DNA of 21,049 nt from an uncultured Porphyromonadaceae bacterium (GTDB taxonomy: Bacteria; Bacteroidota; Bacteroidia; Bacteroidales; Muribaculaceae). The notes beneath the pieces were generated by a model. It saw only the letters and a list, made by a program, of their open reading frames with translations. It searched no databases and was not told the DNA's origin. Positions 1 to 7,478 of the stretch are shown here, one piece after another (position 1 is the stretch's first letter; each line of letters opens with the position of its first letter). A program made the translations under genes and the position numbers. The stretch spans positions 1 through 21,049 of the forward strand of contig CAMWXO010000014.1 of the NCBI GenBank assembly GCA_947178245.1, in the 5' to 3' direction.

Positions 1-9
1 CTGAAGTAG

Positions 10-355
10 AAAGGATATTTTGACCAAAGAGTCTTTCACACTGCAAAGATAAAGCAGTTTCAAGCAGGATTATAATGCCCTGTTGGATGAATTGGAAAAA
101 GATCCGCATTTAGGTGTCGATTTAGGAGACGGATTTCGCAAAGTGCGAATGGCTATAGCTTCTAAAGGCAAAGGGAAATCCGGAGGTGCGAGAATTATTA
201 CGTTTGATATGGTGGAACGCAATGGTTGCTTGTATCTTATATATGCATACGACAAATCAGATGCCGATAACGTGAAGCTCACTATTCTGAAAAAAATTGT
301 TGCCGAAATGAATCTTGGCTCCGCCGACCCGCTCCCTCCGACTCCGGAAATATAG
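10..355 (+). pseudogene. Broken RelE/HigB-type (Gp49-like) toxin remnant
   Basis: The frame ending at the TAG at 353-355 encodes a C-terminal toxin domain of the RelE/ParE/HigB superfamily. It has the run VDLGDGFRKVRMAIASKGKG, then a Ser-Gly-Gly-Ala-Arg-Ile-Ile strand and a late YLIYAYDKSDADN stretch, all typical of Bacteroidales 'type II toxin, RelE/ParE family' proteins, which act as mRNA-cleaving RNases on the ribosome. The open frame starts only after a TAA at 50-52, and the first usable start is a TTG at 83, which would omit the usual N-terminal helix. The missing part looks present in another frame: 10-54 reads KGYFDQRVFHTAKIK, and dropping one base near 55 joins it to SSFKQDYNALLDELEKDP. 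No ATG precedes it, and no helix-turn-helix antitoxin gene follows. I read it as a frameshifted, probably inactive orphan; a TTG-started short protein cannot be excluded. Confidence 0.6.
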
Positions 356-360
356 AATTT

Positions 361-546
361 CTCCCCGCGCTGAAACCGTCACCACCCCGGCTCTCCGAGC
401 CGCCTTCACCCCTCTCATTTGCCCCCGGGAAGGGCGCCCCCTCCGGGGTCGATCAGTCTCATCAGACGCGCAGGGTTAGCCCCGGGAGGGGCTATGACTT
501 CGTTAACCGGGTACAAGCGAGCCAACGGCGAGCGACGTGCCCGGCA
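361..546. other. GC-rich hairpin-dense non-coding block, possible dispersed element
   Basis: This stretch, between the toxin remnant and the fimbrial operon, has no convincing gene. It is C/G-rich and full of short perfect hairpins: cggctc-tcc-gagccg at 388-402, agcccc-ggga-ggggct at 478-493, and an 8-bp arm at 507-514 pairing with 537-544 with one G-U. The part near 495-545 resembles GC-rich non-coding pieces that I recall seeing scattered in Bacteroidales genomes, but I cannot confirm that here. An open frame (419-631, TTG start) crosses it but has the low-complexity Pro/Arg/Gly composition expected of GC-rich non-coding DNA. It may be a dispersed repeat, a structured RNA or a remnant. Confidence 0.35.
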
Positions 547-602
547 TCCTCCTACCCCTTATCTGGAGAAAAAGCTACGTTCTCAACTCTCCGATCTAAT
601 AA

Positions 603-624
603 TTAACTTATCTTTAACTTATCT
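603..624. repeat. Perfect tandem 11-mer (two copies)
   Basis: TTAACTTATCT occurs twice head to tail (603-613 and 614-624) in AT-rich DNA about 290 bp before the first fimbrial gene. Two small palindromes follow: ctaatattag at 628-637 and agtatact at 654-661. An 11-bp spacing places both copies on the same DNA face, which would suit a regulator binding site. No regulator is encoded nearby, so this is only a possibility. Confidence 0.6.
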
Positions 625-667
625 ACACTAATATTAGCATATTAGGAAGCGTTAGTATACTGAAAGC

Positions 668-683
668 CCACCCCGAGGGGTGG
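668..683. other. Short GC-rich hairpin
   Basis: ccaccc-cgag-gggtgg forms a perfect 6-bp stem with a 4-base loop. No T-run follows, so it is not a conventional terminator. It sits about 90 bp before a real terminator and could belong to the same non-coding transcript. Confidence 0.4.
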
Positions 684-753
684 CGCGATCCATAAGCAAG
701 AATAATTGTCTAAATTTTGGGTTATATACATTAGTTATTTCTATCGCAGTCCC

Positions 754-812
754 CGCGTCGTGACGCGGAGACGGAAAAGACCTGCCGTCGGGATGACGCC
801 AGGTCTTTTTTT
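754..812 (+). terminator. Intrinsic terminator ahead of the fimbrial promoter
   Basis: The arm aaaagacctg (775-784) pairs perfectly over 10 bp with caggtctttt (800-809). The loop contains a second cgtc/gacg pairing, and a run of seven T (806-812) follows. A smaller hairpin (ccgcgt/acgcgg around 754-767) lies immediately before it. The T-run direction indicates termination of + strand transcription. No intact gene lies just upstream, so it either ends an unrecognised RNA from 356-775 or shields the fimbrial promoter at 831-864 from read-through. Confidence 0.75.
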
Positions 813-830
813 GTTAAAAATAGTCTGAAT

Positions 831-864
831 TATTGCAGGAAAAATAAAATAGTTGTACCTTTGT
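831..864 (+). promoter_or_regulatory. Bacteroidetes sigma-ABfr-type promoter of the fimbrial operon
   Basis: TATTG at 831-835 fits the -33 element, and TACCTTTG at 857-864 matches the -7 consensus TAnnTTTG at every fixed position. The 21-base spacing fits the known 19-21 range. Transcription would start near 870-875, leaving a leader of about 40 bases before the ATG at 911. It is the only promoter I found for the six + strand genes, whose gaps are 17 bases or less. I saw no inverted repeats flanking it that would suggest an invertible promoter. Confidence 0.65.
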
Positions 865-910
865 GTTTCATAATCGCTACATACTTCATAGATAATATAC
901 TCACTATTCC

Positions 911-1540
911 ATGAACTCAGCCTACGGCATTCACGAAACACCATCTACCGCCTGGTGCAGAGGCGCTTCTGCGCTCATCGCCGCAGTTGTCTGCCTCATG
1001 CTTTCGGCCGGGCTACACGCCCAGCAGTTTGCCCTGAAGACCAACCTCCTCTACGACGCGACCGCTACGATTAACCTCGGTGCCGAACTGAAGGTAGCCC
1101 CGCAATGGTCGGTAGATCTCTCCGGCAATCTCAACGCATGGAATTTCTCACACGGCCGGCGATGGAAGCACTGGATGGCCCAGCCCGAAGTGCGCTACTG
1201 GCTCTGCGACGCCACAGCCGGGCATTTCCTCGCCCTCCACGCCATCGGCGGCAAATATAACTTCGGGCATCTCGGTGGCGCGCGCGACATCCTCGGCCTT
1301 CAGCTGGGTCAGCTCCGCGACTATCGCTTCCAGGGCTGGATGGCGGGCGCCGGAGTGGGTTACGGATATTCCTGGATACTCGGCACCCACTGGAGCCTCG
1401 AGGCGGAGATAGCGCTCGGATATATCTACACCAAATATGATCAGTTTGAATGCGAGGGATGCGGCAAGAAGACTGCCGACGGACACAAAGGGTTCTTCTC
1501 TCCCACTAAGGCTGCCATCAACGTAATCTACGTATTCTAA
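911..1540 (+). CDS. DUF3575 domain outer-membrane protein, fimbrial-locus associated
   Basis: A 209-aa exported protein. The N-terminus has a basic region, then a hydrophobic stretch (about residues 19-36) ending LHA-QQ, so signal peptidase I cleavage after Ala37 is likely. The mature part starts FALKTNLLYDATATINLGAE, the hallmark opening of DUF3575 proteins. It continues with alternating aromatic strands (VRYWL, GAGVGYGYSW, ALGYIYTKYD) and ends in Phe (NVIYVF), as expected for a small beta-barrel inserted by the BAM complex. A C-x2-C (CEGC) near the end lies in a probable loop. Such proteins commonly precede DUF3868 and fimbrillin genes in Bacteroidales fimbrial loci; their exact job (assembly or outer-membrane docking) is not established. 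It is first in the operon, 12 bases before the next gene. ATG at 911 is the only start that leaves a full signal peptide. Confidence 0.85.
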   Translation: MNSAYGIHETPSTAWCRGASALIAAVVCLMLSAGLHAQQFALKTNLLYDATATINLGAELKVAPQWSVDLSGNLNAWNFSHGRRWKHWMAQPEVRYWLCDATAGHFLALHAIGGKYNFGHLGGARDILGLQLGQLRDYRFQGWMAGAGVGYGYSWILGTHWSLEAEIALGYIYTKYDQFECEGCGKKTADGHKGFFSPTKAAINVIYVF

Positions 1541-1552
1541 CTTCATCACGCC

Positions 1553-3013
1553 ATGAAAAAAATTCTTTCATCAGCAATGCTCCTCATAGCGGCCACCGCG
1601 GCTGCCGCCTCTGATGCCGGCTCTTACGGATGGCCCGACGGAGCCGTGACCGGAATCAGCGTGGAGAAGTCGGAGTCGATGCTGATCGTCAATATGGACA
1701 TAAATGTGGAGCGGCTGCCCCTTAAAGCCAACCGGGAATACCGTCTGCAGCCGGCGATCGCGGCCGGCGCCGACACCCTGATGCTCCACCCCGTGATTGT
1801 GGCCGGACGCACGCGCTATTTCCAGCACCGACGCGCACGCGACATAAAGGAGCCCGCCATACTTCTGCGCGACGATGCCGGCGAGCCTTACAGATATCGT
1901 GCAGTGGTGCCGATGCGCGACTGGATGGAATATTCAAGCGTGATCCTGACGGGGGGGATCGACGGCTGCTGTGGAAGCGAACTCGTAATGCTGCCCTCCG
2001 ATGAGCTCGCCATCATCGACTACCGTGACTTCACTCTCAGCGCGGAGATGATCTATGTCTCTCCCACAAAAGAGATTGAGAAGACCCGGTCAGTGACGGG
2101 AAACGCATATATAGACTTCCCCGTGAACCGTACAGAGATCTATCCCGATTATCGCCGTAATCCGCAGGAACTCGCTGCCATACGCGCCACAATCGATGAA
2201 ATCCGCTCAGACAGCGACGTGACCATTACCTCTATATCCTTCAAGGGCTTCGCGTCGCCCGAAGGCAGCTACGCCAACAACGAGCGCCTTGCCAAAGGAC
2301 GCACCGAGGCGCTTATCGGTTATGTCCGCGACCTATACTCCTTCCCCTCCGGGGTGATGCACGCCTCGTGGGAAGCGGAAGACTGGCAGGGCCTCGAGGA
2401 GCGTCTGCGCGCTCTCGACATCCCGAACCGCGACGCCATGCTCGCCGTGGCCTCCGACCCGAACCTCTCTCCCGACATGAAGGATGCGAAACTGAAAAAA
2501 GACTTTCCGGAGCAATACCGCTATCTCCTCGCAAACGTGTATCCCGCACTCCGCCACTCCGACTACAATGTGGAGTATCGCGTGCGCAACTATTACGACG
2601 TGAAGGAGATCGCCGCCGTCATGGCCACCGCTCCGCAGAAACTGAGTCTCGACGAGCTGTTTCTTTATGCGCAGACACTCGATAAGGGCTCTCCGGAATT
2701 CAAGGAGGTGATGGAGGTGGCCGTGAGGATGTATCCCGATGATCCGGAGGCTAACCTTAACGCCGCCACTTCCGCTATCTCGGCAGGCGATCTCGACAAG
2801 GCCGAGAAGTATCTTGAAAAGGCGGGCAAATCTCCCGTGGCCGTCTACAACGCCGGCGTGATAGCGGCGATGCGTCAGGATTTCGACCGTGCCCTGCCGC
2901 TCCTCCGCGAGGCTGCCCGTCAGGGCATCGGGGAGGCCGCTCCTCTAATCTCCACGGTACTGAGGCGCGTGGCGGCGCAGGGTGGCGGCAGTGATGATGC
3001 AATGGCAGAATAA
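1553..3013 (+). CDS. DUF3868 domain protein with OmpA-like region and TPR-like tail
   Basis: A 486-aa secreted protein with signal peptide MKKILSSAMLLIAATAAAAS, cleaved around residue 20. Residues about 25-150 form the DUF3868 region, with a Cys pair in DGCCGSE (139-140). Residues about 180-265 resemble an OmpA-like peptidoglycan-associated fold: a YIDFPVNRTEIYPDYRRN strand/helix, then ISFKGFASPEGSYANNERLA and KGRTEALIGYVRDLY. Residues about 395-470 look like TPR helices (NLNAATSAISAGDLDKAEKY, NAGVIAAMRQDFDRALPLL). The mix of OmpA-like and TPR parts suggests a periplasmic or outer-membrane protein that ties the fimbrial base to the cell wall; this is inference, because the family has no settled biochemical role. 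It stands 12 bases after the DUF3575 gene and 17 before the major subunit, so it is co-transcribed with both. Confidence 0.8.
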   Translation: MKKILSSAMLLIAATAAAASDAGSYGWPDGAVTGISVEKSESMLIVNMDINVERLPLKANREYRLQPAIAAGADTLMLHPVIVAGRTRYFQHRRARDIKEPAILLRDDAGEPYRYRAVVPMRDWMEYSSVILTGGIDGCCGSELVMLPSDELAIIDYRDFTLSAEMIYVSPTKEIEKTRSVTGNAYIDFPVNRTEIYPDYRRNPQELAAIRATIDEIRSDSDVTITSISFKGFASPEGSYANNERLAKGRTEALIGYVRDLYSFPSGVMHASWEAEDWQGLEERLRALDIPNRDAMLAVASDPNLSPDMKDAKLKKDFPEQYRYLLANVYPALRHSDYNVEYRVRNYYDVKEIAAVMATAPQKLSLDELFLYAQTLDKGSPEFKEVMEVAVRMYPDDPEANLNAATSAISAGDLDKAEKYLEKAGKSPVAVYNAGVIAAMRQDFDRALPLLREAARQGIGEAAPLISTVLRRVAAQGGGSDDAMAE

Positions 3014-3030
3014 TAAAAAAACGACATAAT

Positions 3031-4986
3031 ATGAAAAGATTCAATTTGTTATCGTATGCTTCGGGTCTGGTAGCCCTCCTCATGACCGCCTGCTCAAGCA
3101 GCTTGCCCGAAAACGGTCCGACTGTCTATGAAAAAGACGAGACCCGTTACGTGCAAATCGCCATTTCCAACCCTCCTGCCACAAGGGCGGCGGAATTTGA
3201 AGACGGTATTGGAGACGAGAATACCGTGAAGGACGCTTACTTCGTCTTCTACGACCGCTTCGGAGCCGTAGTGGGCGACAACAGCATCGTCGACCTTACA
3301 TTCAATCAGAATCCTGCCGGCTCCAACCTGAGCGTCGGGCAGATCGCCACCACTACCGTGCGCCTATCCATTCCCAGAGGTTCCAATCTCCCCGAATATG
3401 TGATAGCCTTCCTCAATCCCGTAAACTATGAGGAAGTCGGCGATCAGGCAAACATGAACGATCTGAGAAACTCGATACGCACCAACTATCTCTGCTCCCA
3501 CAAATGCTTCGCCATGAACAATTCGGCATATTATGGCAACAACCCCATCTCGGGCGACAACAATGTCAAGATTGTCGGCGCCCCGGTCTATGCCGAGCAG
3601 TTGCATGCTTCGGCCGCCGCTGCCGAGGCTTCGGCCGCCCCTATCGAGATCTACGTGGAGCGTTATGCCGCTAAGGTGAAGGTCGTGCTGAAGGATGATG
3701 GCATCGAAGACCAGAAAGTAGGTGAGGCAGGAAATGAGTACTCCCTGAAGTTCGTGCCGGAAGCCTGGTCGATCAACGCCGACGCTCCGGAGATGTATGC
3801 GTCAAAGCGGTTTGAAAACAGTAATTCAGCCGATCATCTTGTGCCCACATACGCTGAAGTGCAGGAAATGCTCGGAACATGGACTACATGGAATGATGCT
3901 CCCAACCACCGCAGCTACTGGGCCTGCTCCCCGGGTTACTATGCCACGAAATTCCCCGCCGTGTCTGACGACATCATAGATGAGGCTCCGGAAGGCACCG
4001 GTGCCGGAGTGGCGGTAGGTGACTATGCGCTCCGCTATTATTCCTACAATCAGATCGCCGACCAGTCAGAGAACAATAAATCGGATGGAAAAGGCAACAC
4101 CGTGTTCAACAACGGAGGAACCAACTGGAAATACGTACTCGAGAACACTATGGGCAAAGACGCCTTCAAGAGCGCCAATCCCAAGGCTGCCGCCCCGTCG
4201 GTGGTGATAGTGGGACACTACGAGGTGTGGAAAGACGGAGCGCAGATAAAGGACTCTCCCGGCTTCTGCCTTTATGCCGACAATCTCTATTTCACCGACA
4301 ATGTTCCCGCCTCGATGGGAAATGTCTCCACTATCAAGACCGTGCTCATGGATCGCAACGGCATCCTCGCCGTTGATGAAAACGGCACGCTCATGACTTC
4401 GGCAAATGTGACGTCGGCCCTCAGCAACTGTCTTGAGGTGGTGCATCCCTCCAAGGATGTGCGCGGCCAGCAGAAAGTGCCCCACCGTTTCGTCACGCTT
4501 CAGCTGAAGAGGAACCTCACGGCCGCTGATCTGCAGGGTCTCTTCTATAAGCCCGCCGGAGCCGACACATGGCAGCCGATTGAGGCTACAGACACGCAGA
4601 CTCTTGGCGAGGTAATCGACGGAATCAACAAGCTCCTCTGGGCCCAACTCGGCAACGCTCAGATCTATAATCAGAACAAGGGCTATTTCTCTATTCCCAT
4701 CCAGCACCTCGGCATCACTGAAAATCCTGTGGCTGCCAATGCCAATCCTCCTATTGTCGATGGATCCGTGAACTGGAAAAACGTCCGCGTCGGTGACTTC
4801 GGACTGGTGCGCAACCATGTCTACTCTCTTGAGGTCTCTGCCATCAAGGGCCTGGCAAGCGGCATCGACGGCCCCGACAATCCCATCGTGCCTTCTATGG
4901 AGGAAGACGAGTATTGGGTAAAATACAAGATTAATATCCTCAACTGGCGTGTGGTTCCCGCACAAACCGGCATCGTACTCAAATAA
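3031..4986 (+). CDS. Mfa1-like major fimbrial subunit (fimbrillin lipoprotein)
   Basis: A 651-aa lipoprotein and probable shaft subunit of a type V fimbria. The lipobox is LMTAC with Cys21. The first mature strand ends PPATRAAEF; Arg52 sits where P. gingivalis FimA and Mfa1 are cut by an Arg-specific protease to free the donor-strand groove. Then comes KDAYFVFYDRFGAVVGDN, the usual first core of FimA-type N-domains, and VERYAAKVKVVL, the typical AK-V strand. The C-terminus has LVRNHVYSLEV (from Arg594) and WVKYKINILNWRVVPAQTG, matching the Mfa1/fimbrillin C-terminal pattern. The protein is longer than P. gingivalis Mfa1 (about 560 aa). Residues 193-206 are two heptads, ASAAAAE and ASAAPIE, from a 21-bp tandem duplication. 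Its place between the DUF3868 gene and the anchor fits the major-subunit role. Confidence 0.85.
   Translation: MKRFNLLSYASGLVALLMTACSSSLPENGPTVYEKDETRYVQIAISNPPATRAAEFEDGIGDENTVKDAYFVFYDRFGAVVGDNSIVDLTFNQNPAGSNLSVGQIATTTVRLSIPRGSNLPEYVIAFLNPVNYEEVGDQANMNDLRNSIRTNYLCSHKCFAMNNSAYYGNNPISGDNNVKIVGAPVYAEQLHASAAAAEASAAPIEIYVERYAAKVKVVLKDDGIEDQKVGEAGNEYSLKFVPEAWSINADAPEMYASKRFENSNSADHLVPTYAEVQEMLGTWTTWNDAPNHRSYWACSPGYYATKFPAVSDDIIDEAPEGTGAGVAVGDYALRYYSYNQIADQSENNKSDGKGNTVFNNGGTNWKYVLENTMGKDAFKSANPKAAAPSVVIVGHYEVWKDGAQIKDSPGFCLYADNLYFTDNVPASMGNVSTIKTVLMDRNGILAVDENGTLMTSANVTSALSNCLEVVHPSKDVRGQQKVPHRFVTLQLKRNLTAADLQGLFYKPAGADTWQPIEATDTQTLGEVIDGINKLLWAQLGNAQIYNQNKGYFSIPIQHLGITENPVAANANPPIVDGSVNWKNVRVGDFGLVRNHVYSLEVSAIKGLASGIDGPDNPIVPSMEEDEYWVKYKINILNWRVVPAQTGIVLK
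3607..3648 (+). repeat. 21-bp in-frame tandem duplication in the major fimbrillin gene
   Basis: Units 3607-3627 and 3628-3648 match at 18 of 21 bases, and the first 12 (gcttcggccgcc) are identical. They encode the heptads ASAAAAE (residues 193-199) and ASAAPIE (200-206). The unit length is a multiple of three, so the frame is kept and copy number could change without breaking the gene. Confidence 0.85.
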
Positions 4987-5002
4987 TACAGTTCATTGAT
5001 CG

Positions 5003-6061
5003 TTGAATAAATCACTCAGGCATATCAAAGCATTCATGAAGGCAGCCGTCACCTCCGCAGCCGCGGTGATGACGCTGCCTTCATGCGACTCCCTCGTCTT
5101 CGACGGGGAGGGAGACTGCGCACCCGTCTACAGCCTACGGTTCAAGTTTACCAACAACGTGCTCGACGCCGACGCCTTCGGCTCTCAGGTCACCGACATC
5201 CATGTGGCCGTCTATGACAAGGAGGGAAACCTCCTTTTCACGCAGGCCGACAGAAGAGCCCCCACCGAGGAGAATGAATACCGCATGCCGGTAGACCTCA
5301 GGCCGGGCACCTACGACATAATAGCATGGTGCGGGGGCACGCCACTCACTGCCGATGCCGTAGCGTTCGCCCTCCGCGGTCAGGCCGTCCATGACCATAT
5401 ATCCGTCTCGGGAGCCTTCTTCGAGCCGCAAGGCACTGACGGGAACCGATATTTTCAGTCAGATATCGCACCCCTCTACTACGGAAGGATAGAAGATGTG
5501 ACTTGCTCCGAAAATGATTACGGCAGCATCGACCTGCCATCGATTTCGCTGACGAAAGACACCAACAACATCATCGTGATGCTCCAGAACCTCAGCGACA
5601 GTCCTCTCGACGCCTCGCTGCTCACTTTCTCAATCGAGGCTGAAAATAGCGCGCTCGACTGGAAAAACGACCTCACCGCTGCAGAGCCGGCGTTCGACTA
5701 TCATCCCTGGTCGGTGGAGCCGGTATCGGCTTCTGAGGTGAGTGATTCCCGTGCCGGCATGCCCAACGGAGTGAAGACTGAATTCACCACCGGGCGCCTT
5801 TTCGCCGATCATGAGCAGAGGCTTGTAGTGACCCGCAACGACACCGGTGAGGAGATTATAAGCATACCGCTCATAGAGTATCTGCTCCTCGTCAGGGGCA
5901 ACTACGCCCACGCCGTGTCGGCCCAGGACTATCTCGACCGCGTCGATTCCTACTCTCTCGTATTCTTCATGGATGAGAACGGCGATTGGATAAAAAGCCG
6001 GGTGCTCATCAACGGATGGAGGGTCGTACCCCCGCAGCAGGATACCCTCACACGCAACTAA
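5003..6061 (+). CDS. FimB/Mfa2-family fimbrial anchor lipoprotein
   Basis: A 352-aa lipoprotein of the Mfa2/FimB family, which holds the fimbria to the outer membrane and limits its length in P. gingivalis. The pattern is clear: lipobox TLPSC, then an early Cys (GDCAPVYSLRFKFTNNV), a DADAF turn, and DIHVAVYDKEGNLLFTQ, the standard beginning of this family. The C-terminus ends SRVLINGWRVVPPQQ, resembling the end of the major subunit. Unlike the other three subunits it has no [TS]-R-[AG] site after the first strand, as expected for a protein that stays anchored. Start choice: TTG at 5003 gives a basic n-region (MNKSLRHIKA) and lipid Cys28; ATG at 5036 gives a shorter but workable signal with Cys17. 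I keep TTG because a basic n-region is usual, with modest certainty. Confidence 0.8.
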   Translation: MNKSLRHIKAFMKAAVTSAAAVMTLPSCDSLVFDGEGDCAPVYSLRFKFTNNVLDADAFGSQVTDIHVAVYDKEGNLLFTQADRRAPTEENEYRMPVDLRPGTYDIIAWCGGTPLTADAVAFALRGQAVHDHISVSGAFFEPQGTDGNRYFQSDIAPLYYGRIEDVTCSENDYGSIDLPSISLTKDTNNIIVMLQNLSDSPLDASLLTFSIEAENSALDWKNDLTAAEPAFDYHPWSVEPVSASEVSDSRAGMPNGVKTEFTTGRLFADHEQRLVVTRNDTGEEIISIPLIEYLLLVRGNYAHAVSAQDYLDRVDSYSLVFFMDENGDWIKSRVLINGWRVVPPQQDTLTRN

Positions 6062-6076
6062 GTTTCTGAAGCATAA

Positions 6077-7474
6077 ATGGACAGGGTAAGGCATCTGATC
6101 AATATTGGAGTCATGACGGCTATGCTCGCGGCAGCGGCATCGCTCGTCGTGTCCTGTGCATTGGTGATAGAGAAAGATTTCGAGGATGTGCCTTCGGTTC
6201 CGGTGGAGGACGACGATGATTCATTCCAGATACGGTTTCAGATATGTACGCGCAACATAGACACTTCGCGTGCGCCCGACATAGACGGCGATGAAGAAGG
6301 CTCCGCCGCCGAAAACGTAATCAACCTCAAGGATATACGCTACTATATCTTTGATAAGGACGGGAATTTTCTGCTCGATCTTACTCCTGACATCGACGAG
6401 AGCCGGTCGTCGGCCATCTCGGAAGACTATTCCCTATATGAGGTGGTGGCGAAAATAGACGAGTCAAAGACCGACTATTTCAGGAAGAATAAGGCAGGAA
6501 TCGTCGATTTCTACCTTATGGCGTTAGCGAACTATTCAAGCAAATCGGGCTATGCTGATATCGGCTATCTAAACAATAGCGACAATATCCATAGCCTTGC
6601 TGATATGTTCACCAGTCCGGTCACTCCCGTCATCAACAGCCTCCCCGACACGGAAAGGCTGCTCAACGCCGCCGTTGCCGGACGGCAGGCCTATTTCCCG
6701 ATGTCCGGGCTCCAGAGATTCGCGGTAAGCGGATCGTGGTTCGAGACCCAGGCCGGCGACATCCCCATAGATCTTACCTATCTCACGGGCAAAAGCCTGA
6801 ATATGCTTCGCGCCGTAGCCAAACTTGAGATCATAGACAAAATCAACATCAAGACCGGAGCTACATTCGATCCCGTGAGAGATGCTGACAACCCGCGCAT
6901 TCAAGGCGCCTCCATCGATGGCGTGATGAAGACGGCGAGACTTCTGCCCGCCGAAAACCAATGGAGGCGGAATTCCGTTTTCGAGACCCGGCAGGTGGAA
7001 TATCCGAGTGTCACCTCCGCTTCCCACTATCTGTTGCCGCCGGCGCTCGCGTCTGACGGATCGGTTTCGGCTTCGGCTTCTGATGCAGGCTACGGACTCA
7101 GATTCGTTTATGATGAAGTGGAGACGATGAAGCGGGCTGACCGCTGCCGGGTGTATTCCTGCTATGTATGGGAATACTTGCTCCTGCCTGAAATCCCTTC
7201 GGCTCAACTGCCGTACCTGTCGGTGACGGTAAGCAATCCCGATAAAGTGGATGAGGATGCCGCTCTGCAGGGCGTTGCCATACCGGAGACCGCTACCTAT
7301 CATGTCCGGCTGATGTCTGATATGACTCCGGCGGCCGTGAATCCGGAGCCGCAGAAGTTCATACTCCGAAACCACATCTATCGCTATGAGATAGGCGGAG
7401 CCGGCACCAAAATATCCATCAGATGGTCGGTATGCCCCATGGACAAGGTTTCTTCCGACATTACATTCAATTGA
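6077..7474 (+). CDS. Fimbrillin-like accessory subunit lipoprotein
   Basis: A 465-aa lipoprotein with lipobox LVVSC (Cys27). Fimbrillin features are visible: an acidic linker (VEDDDD), a first strand FQIRFQICTRN, a possible Arg processing site DTSRAPD (Arg65), then NLKDIRYYIFDKDGNFLLDL, which matches the FimA-type N-domain core. Next comes a central MLRAVAKLEIIDK strand, and near the end ILRNHIYRYEI (from Arg431) and ISIRWSVCPMD. By position (after the anchor, before the tip) and size it corresponds to the minor subunits of P. gingivalis loci (FimC/FimD or Mfa3/Mfa4), which sit near the tip and help incorporate it. I cannot assign it to one of those. A Ser/Ala run (SVSASAS) near residue 330 comes from short ttcggc repeats. 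It lies 15 bases after the anchor gene and 4 before the tip gene, so translation is probably coupled. Confidence 0.7.
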   Translation: MDRVRHLINIGVMTAMLAAAASLVVSCALVIEKDFEDVPSVPVEDDDDSFQIRFQICTRNIDTSRAPDIDGDEEGSAAENVINLKDIRYYIFDKDGNFLLDLTPDIDESRSSAISEDYSLYEVVAKIDESKTDYFRKNKAGIVDFYLMALANYSSKSGYADIGYLNNSDNIHSLADMFTSPVTPVINSLPDTERLLNAAVAGRQAYFPMSGLQRFAVSGSWFETQAGDIPIDLTYLTGKSLNMLRAVAKLEIIDKINIKTGATFDPVRDADNPRIQGASIDGVMKTARLLPAENQWRRNSVFETRQVEYPSVTSASHYLLPPALASDGSVSASASDAGYGLRFVYDEVETMKRADRCRVYSCYVWEYLLLPEIPSAQLPYLSVTVSNPDKVDEDAALQGVAIPETATYHVRLMSDMTPAAVNPEPQKFILRNHIYRYEIGGAGTKISIRWSVCPMDKVSSDITFN

Positions 7475-7478
7475 CCGC

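Noticed and set aside
419..631. Possible 70-aa protein in the GC-rich block
   Set aside because: TTG start, Pro/Arg/Gly-rich, and it runs across hairpins and the tandem 11-mer; better explained as non-coding DNA.
640..910. Invertible (phase-variable) promoter for the fimbrial operon
   Set aside because: I looked for inverted repeats on both sides of 831-864 and found none of useful length, and no invertase gene is present in the window.
4066..4965. 299-codon open frame antisense to the major fimbrillin gene
   Set aside because: It lies fully inside a well-supported + strand gene, has no family motif, and its His/Gly/Val-rich composition is what GC-rich antisense frames give.
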